64,000 nt of DNA, taken from Exilibacterium tricleocarpae. GTDB lineage: Bacteria; Pseudomonadota; Gammaproteobacteria; Pseudomonadales; Cellvibrionaceae. The notes below the pieces were generated by a model, which worked only from the letters and a program-made list of their open reading frames with translations, was not told the origin of the DNA and ran no database searches. The stretch lies in contig NZ_ML660104.1 of the NCBI RefSeq assembly GCF_007004655.1, positions 62,001-126,000 of the forward strand, written 5' to 3'. Positions 55,779-62,911 of the stretch are shown here, in pieces (within the stretch, counting starts at the first letter, position 1; each line of letters opens with the position of its first letter). Position numbers and translations under genes: made by a program.

Positions 55779-56444
55779 CTACTGGTAACTGAGTACCAGC
55801 CCGTGCAGCAGTCGAGACCAGCCGTCCACCAGCACGAAGAGCAGTAGTTTAAAAGGCAGTGAAATGACGATCGGCGATACCATTATCATCCCGAGCGCCA
55901 GGAGTACGTTAGAAATAATCAAATCGATAATAATAAAAGGCAGGTAAATCAAAAACCCTACTTCGAAAGCACTTTTCAGTTGGCTGGTGGTAAATGCCGG
56001 TAATAGCACGATGAAATCCTTTTCGTCGAGCTCTTGGGCATGGTCCTGCGGCCAGATTTTTTCTGCGGCAGTGACAAAAAACAGGCGTTCGCGTTGGCTG
56101 GAATGTCGGAACAAAAACTCTCTCAACGGTTGGAAACTGTCTTTCATGGCTACTGCGATTCTAGGATCTTTGAGATTATTCAAGTCAACGTCGTGCTGTT
56201 GAAAGATGTTTAAGGCCTGCAAGCCCACCGGGGCCATAATATAGGCAGTTAGAATAAGTGCTAATGCATTCAGCGCTGTAGTGGGCGGGGCCTCTTGTAG
56301 CCCCAGAGCACTTTTGACGATATGTATAACTACGATTATCTTCAGAAAGGATGTGGCGACAACACCCAGCACTGTTCCAAGACCGAGCGCTACAATGAGT
56401 GTGATGTAGATCGGAAAACCGGGTAGCCTGTCTAGTAGCTCCAT
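55779..56444 (-). CDS. sctR: Type III secretion export apparatus protein SctR
   Basis: 221 aa, YscR/FliP family. Visible motifs are TSFLKIIVVIHIVKSALGLQ with the following PPT-x-ALNALALILT, a hydrophilic central region, then LPAFTTSQLKSAFEVGFLIY and PFIIIDLIISNVLLALGM. It forms the core of the export gate in the inner membrane. The start codon overlaps the sctQ stop by one base (TAATG), showing translational coupling. Confidence 0.93.
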   Translation of the reverse strand: MELLDRLPGFPIYITLIVALGLGTVLGVVATSFLKIIVVIHIVKSALGLQEAPPTTALNALALILTAYIMAPVGLQALNIFQQHDVDLNNLKDPRIAVAMKDSFQPLREFLFRHSSQRERLFFVTAAEKIWPQDHAQELDEKDFIVLLPAFTTSQLKSAFEVGFLIYLPFIIIDLIISNVLLALGMIMVSPIVISLPFKLLLFVLVDGWSRLLHGLVLSYQ

Positions 56445-57544
56445 TAGCTGTCTCCGCCAAATACCTCTAAAATACGTACACCGATATGTTTGCCGATCTG
56501 TATCAGTTCACCTTGTGCGATAACTCTACCGCCCGTGCTGATATTCACCGGCTTATCGGCTAAACGGCCGGTGTCAACCAGGTAGCCAGGTCTAAGCTGC
56601 TTAAGCGTTTTCAGGTCGATTGCCTGACTTCCGACTTCAAACAGAACCCTGACCTGCAAATTGTTGAGACTTGATGCGTCTGCTGTTGCATCGCTCACTA
56701 GTTCTTCCTTCATTTCAACCTCCAAATCAGTGTTGATAACCAGGTGATTTTCTTTCCAGATGGCGCCCAGCCCATAGTTGGGGGACAGACGTAAACGTAC
56801 AAGTGTGTCCGACCCAGCAGTTTTTCTTTCGACTACCATAATGTCGCCGGTAGCGATGAGACTCAATTCGGCTGCCGAAAGATGGGATTCACCGACCCCG
56901 ATACTGGTTTGTATTGGCATATGATCGAGAGTGGCGTCACTTAAGCCACAACCTGCCGGTGGTGTCGAAAGGTCGTTGTTTAGCGCTACCAGAGTATCTA
57001 GCATTAGCGGTTTTATTGAATCGGTAAATACACAACAAGCGGAGCAACGACCCACGACCTCGTTGTCCAGTTCAATAAGCGTGCCCTTCTTGCAAAAATT
57101 ATTTTTGCTCTTCCATAAGTACATCTCTACCAGTTCAAAAGACAGCCCAGTGTAACCTTCAACCTCGGTGAACAAAGTATCCAGGGTGCTTTCCCCCGCT
57201 GCGACTCTCAGTGCACTGGGTATATTGCTCAGGCTCTCCGGCGGTATCAGATGGGCTAGCAATATTTGCGCTAACTTTTTGTCCACTGCAACAGAAAGAT
57301 TTTTTTTATTCGCACTAATATTCAGTACAAGGTACGGACAGAATTTTTTTGGATTGACTATGCGCGGTGATATAACGGAAAAAGTATGGTCCCTAATAAC
57401 CATCCTAACGGCTGTCAGAGACTTCGCAATCTCGTTGTTAAGGTTGGCATCCATTTTGGTAATATGCGGTAAAATCAGCCTGCGCAAAGCAAGCGATCGT
57501 GTGGCAGGCGGGTTTTCCTTAATTTTTTTGTTGGGTAGGGTCAT
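56444..57544 (-). CDS. sctQ: Type III secretion cytoplasmic ring protein SctQ
   Basis: 366 aa. The C-terminal ~75 residues form a SpoA (FliN-like) domain: LQVRVLFEVGSQAIDLKTL, LRPGYLVDTGRLADKPVNI, GELIQIGKHIGVRILEVFG. The N-terminal two thirds are weakly conserved, with YTGLSFELVEMYLWKS and FRLSPNYGLGAIW-like elements, as in full-length YscQ/HrcQ. SctQ sorts chaperone-effector complexes at the cytoplasmic face. It is the first gene of the sctQRSTU operon and divergent from the regulator at 57858. Confidence 0.88.
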   Translation of the reverse strand: MTLPNKKIKENPPATRSLALRRLILPHITKMDANLNNEIAKSLTAVRMVIRDHTFSVISPRIVNPKKFCPYLVLNISANKKNLSVAVDKKLAQILLAHLIPPESLSNIPSALRVAAGESTLDTLFTEVEGYTGLSFELVEMYLWKSKNNFCKKGTLIELDNEVVGRCSACCVFTDSIKPLMLDTLVALNNDLSTPPAGCGLSDATLDHMPIQTSIGVGESHLSAAELSLIATGDIMVVERKTAGSDTLVRLRLSPNYGLGAIWKENHLVINTDLEVEMKEELVSDATADASSLNNLQVRVLFEVGSQAIDLKTLKQLRPGYLVDTGRLADKPVNISTGGRVIAQGELIQIGKHIGVRILEVFGGDS

Positions 57545-57857
57545 GATTTTAGGCTATTTCGGATCTATTGGTATATGGCGCCAAACCTATAGAAAACGCG
57601 GTTTTTAAGTGTGTTGTGACCTATGAAAATAAAAGGTCTATAACCTTTGTTCGATAAAAATACTATCGGCAAAAACAAAGCCTGCCCAGTTGGCATAAGT
57701 TATATTAAGTAAGTACTACCACTTTTGATCTAATCTTATCCACTATGGGTTATATCTAAAGTTATAATCCTGACGCTCTATGCCACCACTACTCGGATTC
57801 CATTATTATAATGCTCTGTGGAAAAATAGTTTTTAGCCAAACAGCCGGACTATCTCA
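57545..57857. other. Divergent promoter region of the T3SS operon and regulator
   Basis: This is a 313-bp AT-rich gap between sctQ and the LuxR-type regulator. It contains the dyad AAAGGT-CTATA-ACCTTT at 57632-57648, about 90 bp upstream of sctQ. I recognise no standard hrp-box or PIP-box. No gene is visible. Confidence 0.5.
57632..57648. promoter_or_regulatory. Dyad AAAGGT-N5-ACCTTT upstream of sctQ
   Basis: Perfect 6-bp arms with a 5-bp CTATA centre form a 17-bp symmetric site in the sctQ promoter region. Candidate target of the divergent LuxR-type regulator; inferred from symmetry and location only. Confidence 0.4.
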
Positions 57858-58427
57858 ATGAATTTATCTGCTATTGTCTGGAGTAACAATCTGAGCTTGG
57901 GTTTGGAAGAGATGCTGCCTACGGAATTTTCCCAGTCCATTAAAATTTATGAAGCCGCAAATTTTCAGCAGGTTTTTGATTTGCTGGAAAAGCATACCGG
58001 AGTGGATATGGTGTTGACAGCACTCTGGCCTACGCAAATACAGATGCTTTATCAAATCCAACAATTGCAGGAGCGCTATCCGGAGGTGGCGCTGGTTGCC
58101 ATCTTTGATCCGCTATTCCAGGTCTTGAACGAAGGGGGAAGACAGACGGCAACCAGGGCGTTAAACCAGGAAAAGCACGATGCCGAAAGCGTTATTTCAC
58201 GTATGACGCCGCGCCAGAGGGATGTTCTAAATCTGCTTATTCGAGGTGAACCCAATAAGCAGATAGCGCGAATCCTGGGTTTGTCAGAAAGTACGGTAAA
58301 GATTCACTGCATGGCTATTTTCAGGGAACTGGGTGTCAATAATCGAACCCAGGCTGCAGTCCGTGGTGAGGAGATCATAGGGAAGTGCCTCGATTCGCAG
58401 GGCGGCACGAATGATTTTGTCCGCTGA
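57858..58427 (+). CDS. LuxR-type transcriptional regulator with degenerate receiver
   Basis: 189 aa. The C-terminus is a clear LuxR/GerE helix-turn-helix: MTPRQRDVLNLLIRGEPNKQ, LGLSESTVKIHCMAIFRELG and NNRTQAAV. The N-terminal ~120 residues have receiver-like length and strand pattern (SAIVWSNN, GVDMVLTALWP, VALVAIFD). However, the phospho-Asp position is Ala (A55 in VLTALWP), the acidic pair is absent (WSNN) and the KP motif is not found. It should therefore act independently of phosphorylation. It is divergent from sctQ and upstream of the harpin-like genes, so it is the likely local T3SS regulator. Confidence 0.85.
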   Translation: MNLSAIVWSNNLSLGLEEMLPTEFSQSIKIYEAANFQQVFDLLEKHTGVDMVLTALWPTQIQMLYQIQQLQERYPEVALVAIFDPLFQVLNEGGRQTATRALNQEKHDAESVISRMTPRQRDVLNLLIRGEPNKQIARILGLSESTVKIHCMAIFRELGVNNRTQAAVRGEEIIGKCLDSQGGTNDFVR

Positions 58428-58529
58428 TACCGTATACGATTGCTCTATGGTCATATGTCTTAAGGTGTATAGCCGGCATTGATGTTAACCGTTAGTATTA
58501 AGTGAAATAGCTTTTCTTGTTGAATAACT

Positions 58530-59066
58530 ATGTTTGAGCGCCGTATAGACGAAGGCTTGTGGGTAAAGTTGACTGTGCCGCAGTTTGCGCCGGAGCTGTT
58601 CGTCGTTGTCTCCGAAAATCGTGAGTTCCTCAGCCGTTGGCTTCTCTCTATGGAAGGGATAGATAGCTTAGAAGATATGCAGCAGCAGATAAAAGGCGAG
58701 CTACAGAAGTTTTCCTATGGCCAGGGTTTACATGAGACTATCTTTTACCGTGACAGAATAATCGGCAGTCTGGGTTATCACTATATCGATTCACTTCAAA
58801 ATATTGGCCATGTGCGTTATTGGCTGGCCGAGGCCTTTACTGGTAAAGGCATTATGACCCGGTGTCTGAGGGATCTCATCGGAATCGGTTTTGACTACTT
58901 CGCCCTCAATAAAGTGCAGGCTGAAGCTGCACCGGAAAATCATACAAGCCGTGCTTTGCTGGAAAGGTCGGGGTTTACCGAAGAAGGGACTATTCGAAGT
59001 GTTGAAAAAGTGATGGGGCAATACCTCGATCACACGGTTTACGGCCTGTTGCATTCGGAGCTCTAA
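58530..59066 (+). CDS. RimJ/RimL-like GNAT acetyltransferase
   Basis: 178 aa. The layout is that of ribosomal-protein Ser/Ala N-acetyltransferases. FVVVSENREFLSRWLLSMEG comes early, then IGSLGYHYID, GHVRYWLAEAFTGKGIMTRC (acetyl-CoA loop, GKGIMT) and AEAAPENHTSRALLERSGFT. The target is not known; many proteins in this family are not RimL itself. It lies inside the T3SS locus, 102 bp after the LuxR-type regulator, and might modify a secreted or host protein, but that is speculation. Confidence 0.85.
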   Translation: MFERRIDEGLWVKLTVPQFAPELFVVVSENREFLSRWLLSMEGIDSLEDMQQQIKGELQKFSYGQGLHETIFYRDRIIGSLGYHYIDSLQNIGHVRYWLAEAFTGKGIMTRCLRDLIGIGFDYFALNKVQAEAAPENHTSRALLERSGFTEEGTIRSVEKVMGQYLDHTVYGLLHSEL

Positions 59067-59181
59067 CGGCTGTCACTACCGCCTGATATTTCCCGTCAAG
59101 TCTACCGGTTGCCGGTAATCTCTAAACTCCACCAAGTGTCGAAAGTATTAACCCGTCAGATATATTTTAACTCCACCGGTC

Positions 59182-59200
59182 GGTTGTTATGCTGCAGTTG
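59182..59200 (+). promoter_or_regulatory. 19-bp T3SS motif copy A (GGTTGTTATGCTGCAGTTG)
   Basis: Located 114 bp upstream of the first harpin-like gene. Sixteen of 19 positions match copy B at 60327, which lies at a similar distance from the 75-aa gene. This is a candidate binding site of the local T3SS regulator. Confidence 0.55.
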
Positions 59201-59313
59201 TAAGGTGAAGAGGTGATTTTTAATCACGGTTTCCGAAATTAGCGTACCGAGTAAAAGCAGGCGTCCACTTGGCGAGCTAAACAGTAATTAATCAAAGATA
59301 GAGGATTGTGTAG

Positions 59314-60096
59314 ATGAAAACAGACGCAGTAAGTCCAAATGTTAACCCCCTGGTTGATAGTGGCGGCAACGGTGAAGGGGTGGCCATGCAAGCCCCAGAG
59401 GGAGCGATGGCCGGTTTCACTGACGAAGTGAATAAAGGCGCTGCCCAATCTGAAGGGCAGGCGCCGACCGGTGAAGCCGGTGGCGAAAACTCCGATGCCA
59501 TGATGCAGGTGCTGCAGAAGCTTATAGAAGTGATTCAGATGTTGGTACAGTCGTTGCTCGGTGGTGGTCAAGATGAAGGCGGTCAAGGCGAAAGTGGTCA
59601 AGGCGGTGCTCCCTCGCCGCAAAGCGGTGCTCCCACACCGGGTGGTGCTCCCTCATCAGGTGGCGCTCCCTCGCCAGGTGGTGCCCCCTCTCCAGGTGGT
59701 GCCCCCTCACCGGTTGGTAATGCCGCCTCACCACAGAACCACGGCCACGGAGAGACTGACGGCCTCAGTTCACCTGATGCCGCCGCACCTCCTGGCTATC
59801 CTGGTGGGGCTGAAGTGGGTTCCCCCGCAGGCGCGGACCCAAGTGGACTGGAGGGTGCCCAGTCGGCTGAAGAGACTGCTACCCCCGGTTCCGCTGAGAA
59901 CTCCGCACCTGCACCTGCCGACGCACCCTCTCTAGAGGAATCGGCACCGGAAGCGGCTGGGGGAGCTGGCGGCGGTGGCCTGCTGCAGGCAGCCAAGGAG
60001 ATTATATCGTTACTGCAGAAGCTTATCCAAGAACTGGAGGCCAGCGGTAACGAAGGCGTCACCGCGGCGATGTCAGGAGGCAATGCTGACGACTAA
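59314..60096 (+). CDS. Harpin-like secreted protein 1
   Basis: 260 aa, no Cys, acidic, extremely rich in Gly, Ala, Pro, Ser and Glu. Two amphipathic helices frame the protein: AMMQVLQKLIEVIQMLVQSL near residue 62 and LQAAKEIISLLQKLIQELEA near the end. Between them lie about six GGAPSP-type hexapeptides. This composition and the leading LxxLIxxLxxLL-like helix recall Hpa1/HpaG/PopA harpins, T3SS-exported helper proteins that act at host or bacterial membranes. No signal peptide is present, as expected for T3SS export. The assignment rests on composition and context, not on strict homology. A strong terminator follows at 60174. Confidence 0.65.
   Translation: MKTDAVSPNVNPLVDSGGNGEGVAMQAPEGAMAGFTDEVNKGAAQSEGQAPTGEAGGENSDAMMQVLQKLIEVIQMLVQSLLGGGQDEGGQGESGQGGAPSPQSGAPTPGGAPSSGGAPSPGGAPSPGGAPSPVGNAASPQNHGHGETDGLSSPDAAAPPGYPGGAEVGSPAGADPSGLEGAQSAEETATPGSAENSAPAPADAPSLEESAPEAAGGAGGGGLLQAAKEIISLLQKLIQELEASGNEGVTAAMSGGNADD
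59605..59724 (+). repeat. 18-bp repeat encoding GGAPSP-type hexapeptides
   Basis: The frame reads QGGAPSPQSGAPTPGGAPSS and continues with further GGAPSP units. The DNA unit is close to GGTGGTGCYCCCTCNCCA. Copies differ mostly at third positions. Collagen-like or polyproline-type stalk behaviour is plausible. Confidence 0.85.
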
Positions 60097-60173
60097 AGTG
60101 TTGTTTACACTTTTCATTGTCGTGGAAGTTATTTGACAGCAGGAGTTTGACAGTAGGGTAAGCACCTCTCTTT

Positions 60174-60223
60174 CCGCCTGATGTGCAGGGCCGCTTGAGT
60201 GCCCTGTACAAGGCGGATTTTTT
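60174..60223 (+). terminator. Intrinsic terminator after harpin-like gene 1
   Basis: The stem is CCGCCT...AGGCGG (60174/60211) with an inner CAGGGC...GCCCTG (60186/60201). It is followed at once by A and six T residues. A classical Rho-independent terminator 78 bp after the stop codon. Confidence 0.8.
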
Positions 60224-60326
60224 AGTTTCACTTTTCGGGTATTTGTCCATAACCTTGCCATGCTCACAGCGAACGAGCCATCGGCTAAAGTAATAAGCCA
60301 TCTGCTATATACACTCTGTCTAGTTC

Positions 60327-60345
60327 GATTGTTATGCTGCGATTG
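60327..60345 (+). promoter_or_regulatory. 19-bp T3SS motif copy B (GATTGTTATGCTGCGATTG)
   Basis: Lies 136 bp upstream of the 75-aa gene and just after a terminator, where a new promoter is needed. See copy A at 59182. Confidence 0.55.
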
Positions 60346-60480
60346 GAGGGTTGGAGCAACGTTGAAGTGCTGCTCTAACACTTTCTTGGTGAAACGAGCG
60401 ACACACTTTTTGTATTATAGAGGTGACGTTTTTTTGGCCTATCGAATGAAATTTTTAAGACACTTAGTGAGGAAAAAAAT

Positions 60481-60708
60481 ATGGCAGATTCAACTTCAAC
60501 TCCCGGCACAGGCGGACAGACTCAAGCTCTTCTGGATCAAGTTGCTCAGCAACAACAGCAAGGGCTGGCAACAAGCATTGCCTTGAATCAGATGAATCAG
60601 TCTTTTGAGACGGCTATGGAAGCGATAGCTCAGCAGAGAACAGCTTTTGAGAAAGTGGTAGACGAAGCTGAGAAAGGGCGCGCTAATATTTCGCAGTCTC
60701 AATCCTAA
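60481..60708 (+). CDS. 75-aa helical protein in the T3SS locus (possible needle/pilus or secreted subunit)
   Basis: 75 aa, no Cys, no Trp, no signal peptide. A Ser/Thr/Gly-rich N-terminus (MADSTSTPGTGGQ) is followed by one long predicted helix ALLDQVAQQQQQGLATSIAL, then FETAMEAIAQQRTAFEKVVD. Size, lack of Cys and helical nature fit T3SS needle, pilus or inner-rod subunits. So does placement between two harpin-like genes behind its own promoter motif and a strong SD. I see no canonical SctF sequence motif, so this remains a guess. Confidence 0.6.
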   Translation: MADSTSTPGTGGQTQALLDQVAQQQQQGLATSIALNQMNQSFETAMEAIAQQRTAFEKVVDEAEKGRANISQSQS

Positions 60709-60790
60709 TCAATCGCACAGGCTAGTGTTACTGCTTTAGTTTCGGGTAACGCTACCTGTGCTCCGATACCGAATATGGAGGACATTGAAA

Positions 60791-61858
60791 ATGTCAGACG
60801 TATCAGTAGCATCGAGTGCGCTGCCACCCGCGGCAAACCTTACCGTGGTGGAGAGAGGGCAACACCAGGCTTCCGCTAGCAGCGAGTTTGAAAGACGTGT
60901 GCGCATGAACAGCGGTCAGAGTGCCAAGCCGGCCAGTGCCGAGAGTTCTGCGGCTGCAGGTAGCCGAGCCACGACCGCGCAAGCGTCGGCGACCGCACAC
61001 AGCCAGGCAACAGCCGCAGAAACACCGGCAGACACCGGTACCGATACCAACAAAACACTGCTTGGTGTGCTGAAGAGCCTGGTTGGGGTGTTGGCCCAGT
61101 TGGTCGCTATGCTTGGCGAGCAAGGCAACGCCGGCGGAGGGTCGGGTACTGAAGCGCCTCCAGGCGGTTCTTCGGGCTGTCCGGGTGGCGGTTCACCAGC
61201 CGCCGGTCAACCAGGGGGTAGCACACCGCCAGGTTGTACAGGCACGGGGGGGGCATCTAATGATTCCGATGGCGGTGCAGAGTCCGGAGCTGCCAGCAGT
61301 AGCAGCATCACAAGCCTATTGGGTAGCCTTACTTCGGTGTTGCAACAGTTAAAGGATGAACTGGCCGGAGGAGAATCATCCGGCGCCGGGCAGCCGGGAG
61401 CCACCTGCGGCACGGGTAACATTTCTGCCAATGCCTCAAGTGAGTGTTCAACGGGCGGTGATACTTCGTTGGCGGGGTTACTGCAGTCTCTCCAGTCAAG
61501 TCTGCAATCGGCTTTAGAGTCAGGTTTCGGGTCCGCTAACATTGCTAAAGCCGCTGCGGCGCCTTCCACTGAGGCCGGTGAATCACAGGCCGAAGAGGGT
61601 ACTGATGCCGCTGAGGACGCCCAACAGCAATTGTTGCAGGTAATCAGCCAACTGATAGAGGTGTTGAGTGCCTTGATCAAAGCCCTGAGTGGCGATGGCG
61701 GCGGCACCGGTTCCCCGGGTGGCGGCTCCTCTAGCGGCGGTGACACGCCTCCGGCTGGCAGTCGCACCGCTATGGATATAGCCAATGCACATGCGGAAGC
61801 CATGGCGACCAGTCTCCAGAATATACCTTCAGTGGAGTCGTACTTCATCGGCAAATAA
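60791..61858 (+). CDS. Harpin-like secreted protein 2 (Cys-containing)
   Basis: 355 aa from the ATG at 60791 (SD GGAGG); the upstream frame to 60758 is less likely. It is Gly/Ser/Ala-rich with three or four amphipathic helices: LLGVLKSLVGVLAQLVAMLG, ITSLLGSLTSVLQQLKDELA, LAGLLQSLQSSLQSALESGF and LQVISQLIEVLSALIKALSG. They are separated by GGGS-like linkers. It has four cysteines (SSGCPGG, PPGCTGT, GATCGTG, SSECSTG); classical harpins have none. Proximity to harpin 1 and the same helix-linker plan suggest shared ancestry or function. No signal peptide is present. Confidence 0.62.
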   Translation: MSDVSVASSALPPAANLTVVERGQHQASASSEFERRVRMNSGQSAKPASAESSAAAGSRATTAQASATAHSQATAAETPADTGTDTNKTLLGVLKSLVGVLAQLVAMLGEQGNAGGGSGTEAPPGGSSGCPGGGSPAAGQPGGSTPPGCTGTGGASNDSDGGAESGAASSSSITSLLGSLTSVLQQLKDELAGGESSGAGQPGATCGTGNISANASSECSTGGDTSLAGLLQSLQSSLQSALESGFGSANIAKAAAAPSTEAGESQAEEGTDAAEDAQQQLLQVISQLIEVLSALIKALSGDGGGTGSPGGGSSSGGDTPPAGSRTAMDIANAHAEAMATSLQNIPSVESYFIGK

Positions 61859-62103
61859 TCGGTATGGGGCTTTCGGCATAGCTTTTCAGCGACTCTTTCC
61901 CGCTTTGCCGATTGCCTTTTTTCACTGTTGTCTTTGCATGCGCAGCCTGCGCACAGATAGCCCCCCATGTATTATAACTAAATGAATATAGCGAAAGCTC
62001 TATTTCAAGTTAGCGGTATATCCTATAAGTTCTGGTTACCAATTGAGTGGTTTTCTATATGTCGGTTGTTTCAATATCAGGATTCCTTAAAGAGGTAGGC
62101 AAC

Positions 62104-62907
62104 ATGAAGTACCTATACCTGTCCTTGAAAGCTGTGCAAAGAGTGAAGGCGTTCTTCTTCTTTGTTGCAATCTGCACTTTCAATCTTTTGTTTATATTTT
62201 TTTTTGGTGCCACTGCTTCGGCTTCAGAAGTGAAGTGGTCCAGTGAGCCATATTCGCTTTATGCGAAAGGGGACAAGCTCCGTAAAGTGTTAACCGATTT
62301 AGCCGCCGGTGAGGGTATTCCGGTGGAAGTCGAAGACTCTATTCAGGATATGATCAGCGTTCGGTTTGAAGAAGTTACCCGGCAGCAGATATTCCATGGC
62401 CTGGTGGACGCGTATGGCCTTGCCTGGTATTACGATGGATACAGACTCTATATCGACAGACTGGAAAATACTAAATCCGGCACGATTAAACTCAACAATG
62501 TATCCACACTGGTATTCAAACGCTATTTGGAGAAGCTCGGGTTTGCCGGCAGCGAAAAGCGATTTTACTGGCGCACCCTGGACGACAGAGGGCTGATCTA
62601 CCTATCCGGACCTCAGGCTTTCATAGACCATATCACCGAAATGGCCAGTACCCTGGACGATCGCAGTAAGAGCGTCGACACCATTTATAAATGGGTAGAC
62701 GAAAAGGGCAGAACCCATATGAGTACCGATGAATCGGAAGCACCTCAGCACTCCGACATTATTGAAATACAGCGCGGTGCTTCGCGCCGGTTGCCTGCGC
62801 ACACTTCGCACTTGACTGGTGATCAGAGTGGAGAGTCGGCTGCCGCATTAACCTCGGTCAGCCGTCCGGCTACAGTGCTGGACCATCGCTCCAATGCCAG
62901 GGATTAA
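62104..62907 (+). CDS. sctC: Secretin N-domain protein SctC1 (split T3SS secretin)
   Basis: 267 aa from the ATG at 62104 (SD AGAGGT); the frame is open back to a GTG at 62047. A signal peptide (FFFFVAICTFNLLFIFFFGA, ending ASASE) is followed by secretin N0 (LRKVLTDLAAGEGIPVEVED, then GLAWYYDGYRLYIDR) and an N1-like domain (FKRYLEKLGF, LIYLSGPQAFIDHITEMAST). It then ends in a Ser/His-rich tail. The N3 and beta-barrel secretin domains are missing. Rhizobial T3SS encode such a short RhcC1 apart from RhcC2, and this fits that plan. A second gene would be needed outside the window. sctD begins 4 bp after its stop. Confidence 0.82.
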   Translation: MKYLYLSLKAVQRVKAFFFFVAICTFNLLFIFFFGATASASEVKWSSEPYSLYAKGDKLRKVLTDLAAGEGIPVEVEDSIQDMISVRFEEVTRQQIFHGLVDAYGLAWYYDGYRLYIDRLENTKSGTIKLNNVSTLVFKRYLEKLGFAGSEKRFYWRTLDDRGLIYLSGPQAFIDHITEMASTLDDRSKSVDTIYKWVDEKGRTHMSTDESEAPQHSDIIEIQRGASRRLPAHTSHLTGDQSGESAAALTSVSRPATVLDHRSNARD

Positions 62908-62911
62908 CGTC

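Larger units (their letters stand above)
60097..60480. other. Intergenic region with terminator and T3SS motif
   Basis: It holds the intrinsic terminator (60174-60223) of the upstream gene and the 19-bp motif copy B (60327-60345), then an AT-rich leader with SD GTGAGGAAAAAAAT. The 108-aa frame at 60260-60586 is out of phase with the supported gene and is discounted. Confidence 0.55.

Noticed and set aside
57545-60480. Possible hrp-box (GGAACC...CCAC) or PIP-box (TTCGC...TTCGC) elements
   Set aside because: I found no correctly spaced match by eye; the repeated 19-bp motif is better supported.
60260-60586. 108-aa plus frame across the T3SS intergenic region
   Set aside because: Runs through the promoter motif and into the supported 75-aa gene in another frame; no family features.
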